From NCBI RefSeq assembly GCF_022059845.1, contig NZ_CP091851.1, forward strand, positions 3,906,001-3,970,000: a stretch of DNA of 64,000 bases, in the 5' to 3' direction. Each line of letters starts with the position of its first letter. The first letter of the stretch is position 1. Made by a program: the position numbers and the translations under genes. Shown piece after piece: positions 16,593 to 25,478 of the stretch. The notes beneath the pieces were generated by a model, which saw nothing but the letters and a program-made list of their open reading frames with translations, was not told the origin of the DNA and did no database searches. This DNA comes from Terrirubrum flagellatum. GTDB taxonomy: Bacteria > Pseudomonadota > Alphaproteobacteria > Rhizobiales > Beijerinckiaceae.

Positions 16593-18089
16593 CTAATCCT
16601 TCCAGCCCATCCGGTTGATGAAGAAGCTCTCGTTGGGCGTGGGCGTCCATTGCAGCGCCTTGCTCGCCCCGTAGATCGCCGTCATCTGGTAGAGCGGAAC
16701 GGTCGGGACCTCGTCGACGATGATGTGCGCGATCTTCGCGTAATCATCGAGCCGCTTTTTCTCGTCGAGCGTGGCGCGGCCGTCATCGAGCAGCGCGTCG
16801 ATCTGCTTGTTCTCGACGATCGACCAGGAATTTCCCGAGTGGAAAATCTGGTAGAGCGCGCCGTCGGCGTCCTGGCAGGCGCATGACGAGGTGCTGATCG
16901 CGAGCGTCGGCCCACCTGACGCACCCTGCTGGATCGCCTTCAGGAAGGTCGCGGTGTCGACGAGCGAAATCGCGACATCAAAACCAACCGTGCGCAGTTG
17001 CTGCTGCACCGCCTGCGCGATGCGTTGATCGAAGAAGGTTCCAATCAGCAGATCGAATTTCGGCGGGCGGCCGGCTTCGACGATCAACGCCTTCGCCTTG
17101 GCGGGATCATAGGGCGGGCCGGCGAGATCCTTGGTCCAGCCGAAATGCGCCGGCGTCACCATCTGCGGGAGCGGCTTGTCGAAGCCGCCGAGGATGCCTT
17201 CTGTCAGCCCCTCCTTGTCGATCGCATGGGCCACCGCCTGCCTGAGCTTGAGATTGTCGAAGGGCGGCTTGGTCGGATTGATCCTGATGTAGGAGAGGCG
17301 TTCGGTCAGCGCGAAGACGCTCTTTGCGCGCGGCGATGATTTTAATTGTCCCGCGAGATCAGAATCGAGCCCGCGCACGATGTCGGCGGAGCCGGTCTGC
17401 ACGTCGGCGAGACGTGTCGCGGCGTCAGGCACAGCACGGAACAGAGCCGTCTTGAACTGACCCTTGCGGCCCCAGTAATCGTCATTGCGCGCCAACGCGA
17501 CGGATACGCCGCGCTTCCATTCCACGAATTTGTAGGGGCCGCTGCCAACAGGCGCGAGGTTGAACTTGTCGTTTCCAACCGCCTCGACCACATGCTTCGG
17601 CACGATCGACAGCTTCACGAGCTGCGCGAACAGCGCGGGATAGGCGCCGTCGAGCGTCAGCGTCACCTTGTTGGCGCCGGAGGCTTCGGCCTTCCTGATC
17701 TTGTTGAACTGGCCCTGCTGCGGACTGCCGAGCTTGGGATCGATGATGCGATTGACGCTGAACGCCACATCTTCCGGCGTCAGCGGCTTGCCGTCATGAA
17801 ACTTCACGTCGCCGCGGATTTCGAGCTCGACGACGCTGTCGGAGATGTTTTTCCAGGAGGTTGCGATTTCCGGCACGATCGCGCCGCTATCGTCGCGGGT
17901 GACGAGATTATCGAAGATGTTGCGATAGACGTAATAGCTGTCGGGATTCCATTGGATCTGCGGATCGAGGCTCGACGGCTCGCTGACCATGTCGATGACG
18001 AGGTCATCCTTGGCGGCGGCCTCGAAGGCGCAGAGCGCGACGCCGACGCTCACCCAAAAACCCAACGCGCGCAGTCTTTTCCTGATCAT
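16593..18089 (-). CDS. Peptide/nickel-type ABC transporter substrate-binding protein (family 5)
   Basis: A 498-residue periplasmic binding protein with an N-terminal signal peptide (MIRKRLRALGFWVSVGVALC, cleavage near AAA/KDD). Family 5 marks are LVIDMVSEPSSLDPQ, SVVELEIRGDVKFHDGKPLT and the repeated SVNRIIDPK region. The ATG at 18089 has GGAGG upstream; an open frame further upstream lacks a signal peptide. No permease or ATPase genes are adjacent, so it is an orphan. Ligand unknown, possibly an oligopeptide. Confidence 0.92.
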   Translation of the reverse strand: MIRKRLRALGFWVSVGVALCAFEAAAKDDLVIDMVSEPSSLDPQIQWNPDSYYVYRNIFDNLVTRDDSGAIVPEIATSWKNISDSVVELEIRGDVKFHDGKPLTPEDVAFSVNRIIDPKLGSPQQGQFNKIRKAEASGANKVTLTLDGAYPALFAQLVKLSIVPKHVVEAVGNDKFNLAPVGSGPYKFVEWKRGVSVALARNDDYWGRKGQFKTALFRAVPDAATRLADVQTGSADIVRGLDSDLAGQLKSSPRAKSVFALTERLSYIRINPTKPPFDNLKLRQAVAHAIDKEGLTEGILGGFDKPLPQMVTPAHFGWTKDLAGPPYDPAKAKALIVEAGRPPKFDLLIGTFFDQRIAQAVQQQLRTVGFDVAISLVDTATFLKAIQQGASGGPTLAISTSSCACQDADGALYQIFHSGNSWSIVENKQIDALLDDGRATLDEKKRLDDYAKIAHIIVDEVPTVPLYQMTAIYGASKALQWTPTPNESFFINRMGWKD

Positions 18090-18249
18090 CGCCGCCTCCA
18101 GCAATCCCGCATCGCGAGCCCGGCCCGCCTGAAAAGCGGCGCATCTCATCACCGCAACCCTGCGACGGCAAGGACGCCCGAGAAGATCAGGATGATTTTC
18201 CGCGCGGGCGCGCCGCGACAAAATAGAGCTTCCGGCTGAACTGAAGAAG

Positions 18250-18834
18250 TCAGAAGGAATCCCACCTCATGCCGACGTCTTCGACGATAAAGCCATGTCG
18301 TTCGTCGCGCTTGATCGTTCCCGTGACTCGCGCGCCCATGCGCTCATAGAACTCGATGGCGCGGTCATTGCCTTTGAGAACCCAGAGGCCGACCGAGCGA
18401 TCCTCGCCGCCTACATGAGAGGCGCGAAGCGCGTCGAACATCGCACCCATCAGCGCCTTGCCGACGCCGACGCCCTGCGCCGCACGCAGCACATAGATCC
18501 TGCCGATCTCGTAGCGCGTTTCGAGCTCCGGCTCACGCGCAGGACCGCATTGCGCAATGCCGACGATGCGAACGTCGGGAGCATCGGCTGGCGCGAAGCG
18601 CATGTCGTCTCCGACTGTCGGCGCATCGACCTCCGCGACAAAGCGTCCGACGCCGGCCGGGTTTTCATGAATGATGCGACGCCACTGTCCCAGCCGTTCG
18701 TCGAGCGGGACAATCAGCTCCGGCGGCAGGAGGCCGGGATAGGTCTCCTCCCAGCTCCGGTGATGGACATGGGCGATCGCGTCCGCATCCTCGATGCGGG
18801 CGCGACGGATGCGGGAGGGCGCAGCAGAGTCCAT
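18250..18834 (-). CDS. GNAT family N-acetyltransferase
   Basis: A 194-residue acetyltransferase of the RimI/PhnO-like group. The N-terminal IRRARIEDADAIAHVHHRSW is a standard opening, the CoA pyrophosphate loop is AAQGVGVGKALMGAM, and the C-terminal half has LWVLKGNDRAIEFYERMGAR. It lies between an orphan binding-protein gene and a dispersed repeat. No neighbour points to the substrate. Confidence 0.9.
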   Translation of the reverse strand: MDSAAPSRIRRARIEDADAIAHVHHRSWEETYPGLLPPELIVPLDERLGQWRRIIHENPAGVGRFVAEVDAPTVGDDMRFAPADAPDVRIVGIAQCGPAREPELETRYEIGRIYVLRAAQGVGVGKALMGAMFDALRASHVGGEDRSVGLWVLKGNDRAIEFYERMGARVTGTIKRDERHGFIVEDVGMRWDSF

Positions 18835-18862
18835 ATATTGTCATCGCCCGGCTCGGCGGCGT

Positions 18863-19053
18863 GGTCCAGAGCACCGTTCCCGGAACGTCGAGCGAGCGTC
18901 AGCGAAGTGAGACGTGTCCGGGATCCAGCAAAAGAATTGCGAGCGAAGCGAGCGCTCAATAATCAATCTCGCCGCGCCTTCGGCGCGAACATCTTGCGCT
19001 GGACCCCGGTCTCCATTCCGTTCGCTTCGCTCACTTCATGGAACCGGGGACGG
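18863..19053. repeat. Dispersed palindromic repeat block, copy 3 (split, diverged)
   Basis: Two repeat halves related to the elements at 3055 and 6946. One runs 18863-18929, from GGTCCAGAGCACCG to GTGTCCGGGATCCAGC. The other, 18998-19053, is the inverted form of the second half seen at 3055 (GCTGGACCCCGGTCTCCATT, then CATGGAACCGGGGACGG). Between them are short GC-rich palindromes such as CGCCTTCGGCG. It fills the gap between the GNAT and pheA genes. Confidence 0.7.
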
Positions 19054-19064
19054 AGGAGAGCCCT

Positions 19065-19916
19065 CTAGTTTTCTTCCCTGAAGCTGTCGCGGAAGGGATG
19101 GCGGGGATAGACGCCGAGAATGCGGAATTCGCGCGAGAAGAAGTTCAACTCCTCCAGCGCGCGCGCCAGGCCGATATCCTGCGGATGACCGTCGACCTCG
19201 GAATAGAACATGGTGGCGAAGAAATGCCCGTCCATCATGTAGCTTTCGAGCTTGGTCATGTTGACGCCGTTGGTGGCGAAACCGCCGAGCGCCTTGTAGA
19301 GCGCGGCCGGCAGGTTGCGCACGCGAAACATGAAACTGGTGACGGTCGGGCCGTTATTGGCCTCCGCGAGCTGCTGCTTCTTCGAGAGGATGATGAAGCG
19401 CGTGACATTGTGTTTCTCGTCCTCGACATCCTCGGCGAGAATGTTGAGGCCGTAGATCTTGGCTGCGATACGCGGCGCAAGCGCGGCGCGCGTGGGATCA
19501 TTCCACTCCGCCACCTGGCGCGCGGCGCCGGCCGTGTCCGCGGCGACGACGGCCTTCATGCCAAGCTTGCGGATGATCTTGCGGCACTGCCCCAGCGCAT
19601 GAATGTGGCTGTGCGCGGTCTTGATCGTCGCCAGCGACGCGCCCGGAATCGCCATGAGCTGGAAGCGGATCGGAAGGAAGTGCTCGCCGATGATATGCAG
19701 GCCCGACCGCGGCAGGAGATGATGGACATCGGCGACACGGCTGGCGATCGAATTCTCGATCGGAATCATGCCGAGATCGGCGGCGCCATCCTGAACCGCA
19801 GCGAAAGCGTCTTCAAAGGTCGCGCAGGGCAACGGCTCCATGTCGGGAAACACCTCCTCGCATGCGATGTGCGAGTTGGCTCCGAGTTCGCCCTGGAATG
19901 CGATGACGCCCTTCAC
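19065..19916 (-). CDS. pheA: Prephenate dehydratase
   Basis: Converts prephenate to phenylpyruvate in phenylalanine synthesis. A 283-residue monofunctional enzyme: PDT domain (IAFQGELGANSHIACEE, GMIPIENSIASRVADVH, the catalytic NVTRFIIL) followed by a regulatory ACT domain with LPAALYKALGGFATNGVN and KLESYMMDG for phenylalanine binding. The GTG start at 19916 has AGGAG 8 bases upstream; no chorismate mutase domain is present. It lies 22 bases downstream of kdsB and is probably cotranscribed. Confidence 0.96.
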   Translation of the reverse strand: MKGVIAFQGELGANSHIACEEVFPDMEPLPCATFEDAFAAVQDGAADLGMIPIENSIASRVADVHHLLPRSGLHIIGEHFLPIRFQLMAIPGASLATIKTAHSHIHALGQCRKIIRKLGMKAVVAADTAGAARQVAEWNDPTRAALAPRIAAKIYGLNILAEDVEDEKHNVTRFIILSKKQQLAEANNGPTVTSFMFRVRNLPAALYKALGGFATNGVNMTKLESYMMDGHFFATMFYSEVDGHPQDIGLARALEELNFFSREFRILGVYPRHPFRDSFREEN

Positions 19917-19938
19917 AACAGATGCTCCTGCGACATGA

Positions 19939-20682
19939 TCAATGCTGAGCCCGCTGCGACAGCGCCCAACGGGCGCGATCGAGATCGCCGGGCGTATCGA
20001 CGCCACGCGGCGCATGATCGATGATCATGGCGTCGATGCGCATGCCGTCCTCGAGCGCGCGCAGCTGCTCGAGGCTTTCGCGCTCTTCCAGCGGTGAACG
20101 CGGCAGCGACACGAAGCGCTTCAGCGCAGTGCGGCGGTAAGCGTAAACGCCAGCGTGATGATAGAGCGGCCCCGGGCCGGTCGGCGCCGTCGCGCGCGTG
20201 AAGTAGAGCGAGCGCAGCCGATGCTCCGACACATGCGTGCCGATCAGCTTCACCACGCTCGGCGCGGTCATCTCGTCGGGATCGACGATGACAGAGCAGA
20301 GCGTGCCGATCGCAACATCAGGATCGGACAGGGGCAGCACGGCCGCCGCCAGCGCCTTCGGGTCCATGGTCGGGAAATCGCCCTGCAGATTGACGACGAT
20401 GTCGTGCTTCCCCTCGGGATCATGCGTCTCCATGGCCGCATGGATGCGGTCGGAGCCGGAGGGCAGACCGGACTCGGTCATGATCGCGACGCCGCCAACC
20501 TTGCGGACCGCGTCGGCGATGTCAGGCGTGTCGGTCGCGACGATCACCGGACCGACCTCAGCCTCGATCGCGCGGCGCCAGACCTGAACGATCATCGGCT
20601 CGCCGAGAATGTCCGCCAGCGGCTTTCCCGGCAGCCGGGTCGAGGCCATGCGGGCCGGAATGGCGATGATCGGATTCGACAT
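19939..20682 (-). CDS. kdsB: 3-deoxy-manno-octulosonate cytidylyltransferase
   Basis: Activates Kdo with CTP for lipopolysaccharide inner-core synthesis. The 247-residue protein opens [20 protein letters not shown], the nucleotide-binding signature of KdsB, with [15 protein letters not shown] as the metal site and [18 protein letters not shown] for sugar binding. The start at 20682 fits relatives. It is divergent from cycM with 114 bases between, and upstream of pheA. Confidence 0.97.
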   Translation of the reverse strand: MSNPIIAIPARMASTRLPGKPLADILGEPMIVQVWRRAIEAEVGPVIVATDTPDIADAVRKVGGVAIMTESGLPSGSDRIHAAMETHDPEGKHDIVVNLQGDFPTMDPKALAAAVLPLSDPDVAIGTLCSVIVDPDEMTAPSVVKLIGTHVSEHRLRSLYFTRATAPTGPGPLYHHAGVYAYRRTALKRFVSLPRSPLEERESLEQLRALEDGMRIDAMIIDHAPRGVDTPGDLDRARWALSQRAQH

Positions 20683-20796
20683 CAGGAGCGACGTCCTCTC
20701 AGGCGGCGAAAGGTAGCAGCCGCGGCCGGGCTTATACGAGTTGCAAAGGCAGGCGCAATCCGGCATTCACCGCCCATCTGACCAACGAGACGGACC

Positions 20797-21336
20797 ATGG
20801 CCGCGACGACCCCGGGGAAGGACCCGCTGCTGTTCAACAAGATCTCCGGCGCGGTGCTGGGGACCCTGCTGTTCGTGATGGGTCTGAATATCGGCGCCGA
20901 GGGCATCTTCCATTCGCCGAAGCCGGCGGTTCCCGGCTACGATCTTCCCGCGGCGGAGGAACATGCGGCGGGAGCGAGCGACAAGCCGGTCGAAGTCGCG
21001 CCGATCGCCGATCGCCTCGCCAAGGCTGACCCGGCCAAGGGCGAGAACGTCGCCAAGCAGTGCCTCTCCTGCCACAGCTTCAAGCCCGACGGCGCCGGCG
21101 CCCAGAATGGCCCGCATCTGTTCGGCGTGTTCGAGCGCGCCAAGGGTTCCACGAGCTTCAGCGGCTATTCCGCTCCGATGAAGACCCACACCGCCGAAAA
21201 GTGGACGGCCGAGGACCTCGACAAGTTCCTCGCCAACCCGAAGGCGGCGGTGCCGGGCACGGCGATGGCCTTCAACGGCGTGACCAATCCTGATCGCCGC
21301 GCCGAGCTGATCGCCTATCTTGAAAAGCTGAAATAA
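20797..21336 (+). CDS. cycM: Membrane-anchored class I cytochrome c (CycM type)
   Basis: An electron carrier between the bc1 complex and a terminal oxidase, bound to the periplasmic face of the membrane. An uncleaved N-terminal anchor spans about residues 13-33, followed by a linker of about 45 residues and a cytochrome c domain with the haem site CLSCH (Cys89, Cys92, His93). Met157 in PGTAMAF is the likely axial ligand. 179 residues, close to Bradyrhizobium CycM. It is divergent from kdsB, as in other Rhizobiales. Confidence 0.95.
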   Translation: MAATTPGKDPLLFNKISGAVLGTLLFVMGLNIGAEGIFHSPKPAVPGYDLPAAEEHAAGASDKPVEVAPIADRLAKADPAKGENVAKQCLSCHSFKPDGAGAQNGPHLFGVFERAKGSTSFSGYSAPMKTHTAEKWTAEDLDKFLANPKAAVPGTAMAFNGVTNPDRRAELIAYLEKLK

Positions 21337-21345
21337 GGCCTCGCC

Positions 21346-21781
21346 ATGCCGGATGAGAACATCCGGCAGGCTGACGATCCCGATCACGCGGCCGAGCTGA
21401 TCGAGCGCGAGCTTCTGGCGGCGCTCGCAGGCAATCATCCACCAAGCGATTACAAGCCGATCGTCTTCGAGGCGCGCGACTCAAAGGGCGCGTTGATCGC
21501 CGGTCTTGCCGGCGGAACCTCCTATGGCTGGCTGCTGATCAAGGCGCTCTGGGTCGCGGATCATGCGCGGTCAGGGGCTTGGTGCGCGGCTGATGGCCGA
21601 GGCGGAAGAGGCGGCTCGGAAGCGCGGCTGTCATCACGCCTGGCTCGACACGTCGAGCGCCCGCGCCGAGCGATTCTACGTCAGGCTCGGCTATGAGCGA
21701 TTCGGCGTGCTGGAGAATGGCCCGGAGACCCCGCCCGACGGGCATCGCCGCGCGTTCATGCGCAAGCGGCTCGGCGGCTAA
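21346..21781 (+). pseudogene. GNAT acetyltransferase interrupted by a frameshift
   Basis: The first part, 21346 to about 21565, encodes a GNAT N-terminus (GGTSYGWLLIKALWVADHAR). The CoA-binding and C-terminal parts (RGQGLGARLMAEAEEAARKRG, then AWLDTSSARAERFYVRLGY) continue in another frame to 21781. The break lies at a GCGCGG run, 21565-21570; two more bases (CG) would restore one frame of about 145 residues. Either this is a recent inactivating deletion, a sequencing error in a GC run, or programmed shifting. It starts 9 bases after cycM. Confidence 0.8.
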
Positions 21782-21796
21782 GCCGCCGTCGGCTTC

Positions 21797-22414
21797 TTAC
21801 TTGACGATGACCTTGGTGTTCAGCGCGACGCGATTGTAGAGGTCGATCGCGTCGATGTTGCGCATCCGGATGCAGCCGGACGAGGCCGAGCGGCCGATCG
21901 TCTCCGGCTCGTTGGTGCCGTGGATGCGATACAGCGTGTCCTTGCCGTCCTGATAGAGATAGAGCGCGCGGGCTCCGAGCGGATTGTCCGGGCCGCCCTC
22001 CATGCCGCCGGCGCGCGGCAGCAGGTGCGGCCAGCGCTTCAGCATGTCGGCCGGGGGCGTCCAGCGCGGCCATTCCGCCTTGCGCTTGACCTCGGCCGTG
22101 CCGGTCCAACCGAAGGCTTCGTCGCCGGTCGCGACGCCGTAGCGGATCGCCTTCTTGTTCGGCAGGACGAAGTACAGGAACTTCTCGGTCGTATCGACGA
22201 TGATCGTGCCCGGCGCTTCGCCCGTGGGGTCGTTGATCTCGTAGCGCTCGAACTGCAGGTCCATGTCGGACTTGGGCACGAGCGCCAGCCATTCCGTATC
22301 CCGGGAGGAAATCACCGGGTCCGGCACGCCTTTGTAATTGCAGGCCGAAAGCCCAAGCGTCGACGCGAGCGCGGCGACCAGCGGAAGGGACAGGCGGGGC
22401 GCGGAAAAAGTCAT
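21797..22414 (-). CDS. L,D-transpeptidase (YkuD domain), lipoprotein
   Basis: Cross-links peptidoglycan or attaches proteins to it in the periplasm. The 205-residue protein has a signal peptide with a lipobox ending at Cys25 (LGLSAC). The YkuD domain carries His165 and Cys181 in HGTNEPETIG and SASSGCIRMRN, the catalytic pair. The family segment TIIVDTTEKFLYFVLPNKKA and the GARALYLYQ block are present. An open frame upstream to 22528 would hide the signal peptide, so the ATG at 22414 is chosen. Confidence 0.93.
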   Translation of the reverse strand: MTFSAPRLSLPLVAALASTLGLSACNYKGVPDPVISSRDTEWLALVPKSDMDLQFERYEINDPTGEAPGTIIVDTTEKFLYFVLPNKKAIRYGVATGDEAFGWTGTAEVKRKAEWPRWTPPADMLKRWPHLLPRAGGMEGGPDNPLGARALYLYQDGKDTLYRIHGTNEPETIGRSASSGCIRMRNIDAIDLYNRVALNTKVIVK

Positions 22415-22615
22415 GAAAAGGGCTGCAAATTGCTCGCGTTTCGTCAGCTTATGCGGGCCCCGGCATGCATTTGCAACGGCCAGCGGGCGATTTTCAGCAC
22501 AGGGTTGCATCAGGGACACGCTCTGCACGGTTTTCAGGGTGGGAGGACAAGCCTAGATTGCGGCGTCCCCGAGGGTTCGCCCCCTCATCGCAGGAACAGG
22601 TTTCCAGACCTCCCC

Positions 22616-23497
22616 ATGTCGCCGGCCGACGCGCTCTTTCCCGGATTCGTCGTCAACGATATCCCGACGGCAGGCGCGACCATCCGGTGCCGGATCGGGG
22701 GCGACGGCCCTGCCCTCCTGCTGCTGCATGGCTATCCCCAGACCCACATCATGTGGCGGCGGATCGCGCCCCGGCTCGCCCGGCGCTTCACCGTCATCTG
22801 TCCTGACCTGCGCGGCTATGGCGATTCGAGCAAACCGCCATCCGCGCCGGATCATGCGCCCTATTCCAAGCGCGCCATGGCGCAGGACATGGCCGAGGTG
22901 ATGACGGCGCTCGGTCATCACAAATTCTTCGTCGGCTCGCATGATCGCGGCGCGCGCGTGGCGCACCGTCTGGCGCTCGACCATGCGGACCGCGTGCTGA
23001 AGCTCGCAACGCTCGACATCGCGCCGACGCGCGAGATGTATCGCGACGCGACCGACGCCTTCGCCCGCGCCTACTGGCACTGGTTCTTTCTCATCCAGCC
23101 GGCGCCCATGCCGGAGAAGATGATCGGCGCTGATCCCGACTTCTATTGGACCAGCCGCCGCGCGTCCGACATGAAGCTGTTCGAACCGGAAGCGCTCGCC
23201 GAATATCTGCGCTGCTTCCGCGACCCCGCTGTCATCCACGCAAGCTGCGAGGATTATCGCGCCGCGGCCACGATCGACATCGCCCATGACGACGCCGACG
23301 GCGGCAGAAAAGTCGCCTGCCCGATGCTGGCGCTTTGGGGCGAACGCGGCGCCGTGCATCGCTGCTTCGATGTGCTGAAGCTCTGGCGCGAACGCGCCGA
23401 CGACGTGCGCGGCAGATCGCTGCCAGGCGGGCACTATCTCGCGGAAGAATTGCCCGACATCGTCGCGCAGGAATTCGAGACGTTTTTCACGGAATGA
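22616..23497 (+). CDS. Alpha/beta hydrolase, probable haloacetate (fluoroacetate) dehalogenase
   Basis: Predicted to hydrolyse haloacetates to glycolate and halide. The 293-residue protein keeps residues of the structurally studied Rhodopseudomonas enzyme at the same or close positions: nucleophile Asp110 with Arg111 and Arg114 (HDRGARVAHR), acid Asp134, halide-binding His155 and Trp156 in YWHWFFL, Tyr214 in EDYRA, and base His273 in GGHYLAEE. A long open frame upstream overlaps the L,D-transpeptidase gene and is ignored. The gene lies 16 bases before a tartrate-dehydrogenase-like gene. Confidence 0.85.
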   Translation: MSPADALFPGFVVNDIPTAGATIRCRIGGDGPALLLLHGYPQTHIMWRRIAPRLARRFTVICPDLRGYGDSSKPPSAPDHAPYSKRAMAQDMAEVMTALGHHKFFVGSHDRGARVAHRLALDHADRVLKLATLDIAPTREMYRDATDAFARAYWHWFFLIQPAPMPEKMIGADPDFYWTSRRASDMKLFEPEALAEYLRCFRDPAVIHASCEDYRAAATIDIAHDDADGGRKVACPMLALWGERGAVHRCFDVLKLWRERADDVRGRSLPGGHYLAEELPDIVAQEFETFFTE

Positions 23498-23513
23498 ACA
23501 AGGCGAAGGACCG

Positions 23514-24593
23514 ATGACCAAGCCCACCAACCGCAAATATCGCATCGCCGTCATCGCCGGCGACGGCATCGGCAAGGAAACCGTGCCGGAGGGCGTGCGC
23601 GTTCTCGAAAAAACCGCGTCGAAATTCGGCTTCTCGCTGGAGCTCGATCATTTCGATTTCGCCTCCTACGACTATTACGAGAAGCACAACCGGATGATGC
23701 CGGAGAACTGGAAAGAGCAGATCGGCTCACATGATGCGATCTTCTTCGGCGCGGTCGGTTGGCCGGCGAAGATTCCCGATCACGTCTCGCTGTGGGGCTC
23801 GCTGATTCTCTTTAGGCGCGAATTCGATCAGTATGTGAATCTGCGCCCCGTGCGGCTGATGCCCGGCGTTCCCGCGCCGCTCGCGAACCGCAAACCCGGC
23901 GACATCGATTTCTTCGTCGTGCGCGAAAACACCGAGGGCGAGTATTCCTCGATCGGCGGCAAGATGTTTCCTGGCACCGATCGCGAATTCGTCATTCAGG
24001 AGTCGATCTTCACGCGCAAGGGCGTCGACCGCATTCTCGATTTCGCCTTCAAGCTCGCGGAAAAGCGGCCGCGCAAGCATGTGACGTCGGCGACGAAATC
24101 GAACGGCATCTCGATCACGATGCCCTATTGGGACGAGCGCGTGCGCGAAATGGCGAGACGCTATCCGCATGTCACATGGGACCAGTATCACATCGACATT
24201 CTCACCGCGCATTTCGTGCTCAATCCGCAGAAATTCGATGTGGTCGTCGCCTCGAACCTGTTCGGCGACATTCTCTCCGATCTCGGTCCAGCCTGCACCG
24301 GCACCATTGGCATCGCGCCCTCTGGCAACATCAATCCGGAAGGCGACTTCCCCTCTCTCTTCGAGCCGGTGCATGGCTCGGCGCCCGACATCGCCGGACA
24401 GGGGGTCGCCAATCCTGTCGGCCAGATCTGGACCGCTTCCATGATGCTCGACCATCTCGGCGAGCCGGAAGCGGCGGCGGCGATCGTGAAGGCGATCGAG
24501 CATGGCCTCGCCGATGAGCGGCTGCGCACCCGCGATCTCAAGGGTCAGGCCGACACCGTGGAAGCAGGAAAAGCGATCGCCGCTGCGATCTGA
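23514..24593 (+). CDS. Tartrate dehydrogenase/decarboxylase family (beta-decarboxylating dehydrogenase)
   Basis: NAD-dependent oxidoreductase of the isocitrate/isopropylmalate dehydrogenase superfamily, closest by eye to tartrate/D-malate dehydrogenases (TtuC, YeaU). It has 359 residues: IAVIAGDGIGKETVPEG at the N-terminus, VVRENTEGEYSSIGG for substrate, and DVVVASNLFGDILSDLGPA plus EPVHGSAPDIAGQGVANP near the C-terminus. It probably forms an operon with the preceding dehalogenase-like gene (16-base gap). D-malate or another 2-hydroxyacid is also possible as substrate. Confidence 0.9.
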   Translation: MTKPTNRKYRIAVIAGDGIGKETVPEGVRVLEKTASKFGFSLELDHFDFASYDYYEKHNRMMPENWKEQIGSHDAIFFGAVGWPAKIPDHVSLWGSLILFRREFDQYVNLRPVRLMPGVPAPLANRKPGDIDFFVVRENTEGEYSSIGGKMFPGTDREFVIQESIFTRKGVDRILDFAFKLAEKRPRKHVTSATKSNGISITMPYWDERVREMARRYPHVTWDQYHIDILTAHFVLNPQKFDVVVASNLFGDILSDLGPACTGTIGIAPSGNINPEGDFPSLFEPVHGSAPDIAGQGVANPVGQIWTASMMLDHLGEPEAAAAIVKAIEHGLADERLRTRDLKGQADTVEAGKAIAAAI

Positions 24594-24671
24594 CAGCAGT
24601 TCGATCGGGTTGCCCGTCGTGGCCCGACCGGCTAGCAGGCGTGATCGCTCTTTGGGAACCTCTGCGCGCCG

Positions 24672-25436
24672 ATGTCTGGATCGTGGGCTGAACTTTTCGC
24701 CAATATGGGCGTCGTGGGGAAGGCGCTCGAGATCATCGGCGTCAACATCATTCTCTCCGGCGATAACGCCGTCGTCATTGCGCTCGCCTGTCGCGGCCTG
24801 CCGCCGGAACAGCGCAAATGGGGCATGATCCTCGGCGCAGGCGTGGCGGTGGCGCTGCGCATCGTCTTCACCGTCGTCATCGCAAGCTTGCTCGGCGCGC
24901 CCTACCTGCGCATCGTCGGCGCGCTTCTGCTGTTCTGGATCGCGATCAAGCTGATCATCGAGGACAATGAGGGCAAGGAAGACGAGATCAAGGCGAGCGA
25001 CAAATTATGGAAGGCGGTGCAGACCGTCGCCATCGCCGACGTGGTGATGAGCCTCGACAATGTCATCGCCATCGCCGCCGTGGCGAAGGACTCCACTACG
25101 CTGCTGATCCTTGGTCTGCTGATTTCGATTCCGCTGATCGTGGTCGGCGCGGGCCTGATCATGTCGCTCCTGTCGCGCTTCCCGATCCTGGTGTGGGCCG
25201 GCGCGGCGCTGCTCGGCTGGGTCGCCGGTGAAATGTTTCTCGGCGATCCCAAGCTGCTGGAGTGGCTGCAGTCGACTGCGCCTCACCTCGTGCATCAGGT
25301 CGGCGCCGATCAGAGCGCGACCGGCAAGGAAGCGGTGAAGTGGCTCGAATATACGGCGGCAATCATCGGCGCGGTCTTCGTCGTGGCAGTCGCCTATATC
25401 CTCAAGAAGCGTGCGCCCGAGGGCCATGCGGCTTGA
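24672..25436 (+). CDS. TerC family integral membrane protein (YjbE type)
   Basis: A 254-residue membrane protein with about seven helices. The paired motifs NIILSGDNAVVIALACRG and AIADVVMSLDNVIAIAAV, with acidic residues inside the membrane, define TerC proteins, which are linked to metal (manganese) efflux or metalation of exported proteins. The C-terminal half ends in a basic cytoplasmic tail. A paralog follows directly. Confidence 0.92.
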   Translation: MSGSWAELFANMGVVGKALEIIGVNIILSGDNAVVIALACRGLPPEQRKWGMILGAGVAVALRIVFTVVIASLLGAPYLRIVGALLLFWIAIKLIIEDNEGKEDEIKASDKLWKAVQTVAIADVVMSLDNVIAIAAVAKDSTTLLILGLLISIPLIVVGAGLIMSLLSRFPILVWAGAALLGWVAGEMFLGDPKLLEWLQSTAPHLVHQVGADQSATGKEAVKWLEYTAAIIGAVFVVAVAYILKKRAPEGHAA

Positions 25437-25478
25437 CGCGGCTTCCTCTCGTCATCGACGCTTCGTAAACAGAGCGCC

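Noticed and set aside
21920-22615. Long N-terminal extension of the dehalogenase reading frame, lying opposite the L,D-transpeptidase gene.
   Set aside because: It is antisense to a well-supported gene, has arginine-rich low-complexity composition typical of shadow frames, and the hydrolase domain starts at the ATG at 22616.
24594-24671. Possible yybP-ykoY manganese riboswitch ahead of the first TerC gene.
   Set aside because: The gap is only 78 bases and I could not find the conserved internal-loop sequence; TerC context alone is not enough.
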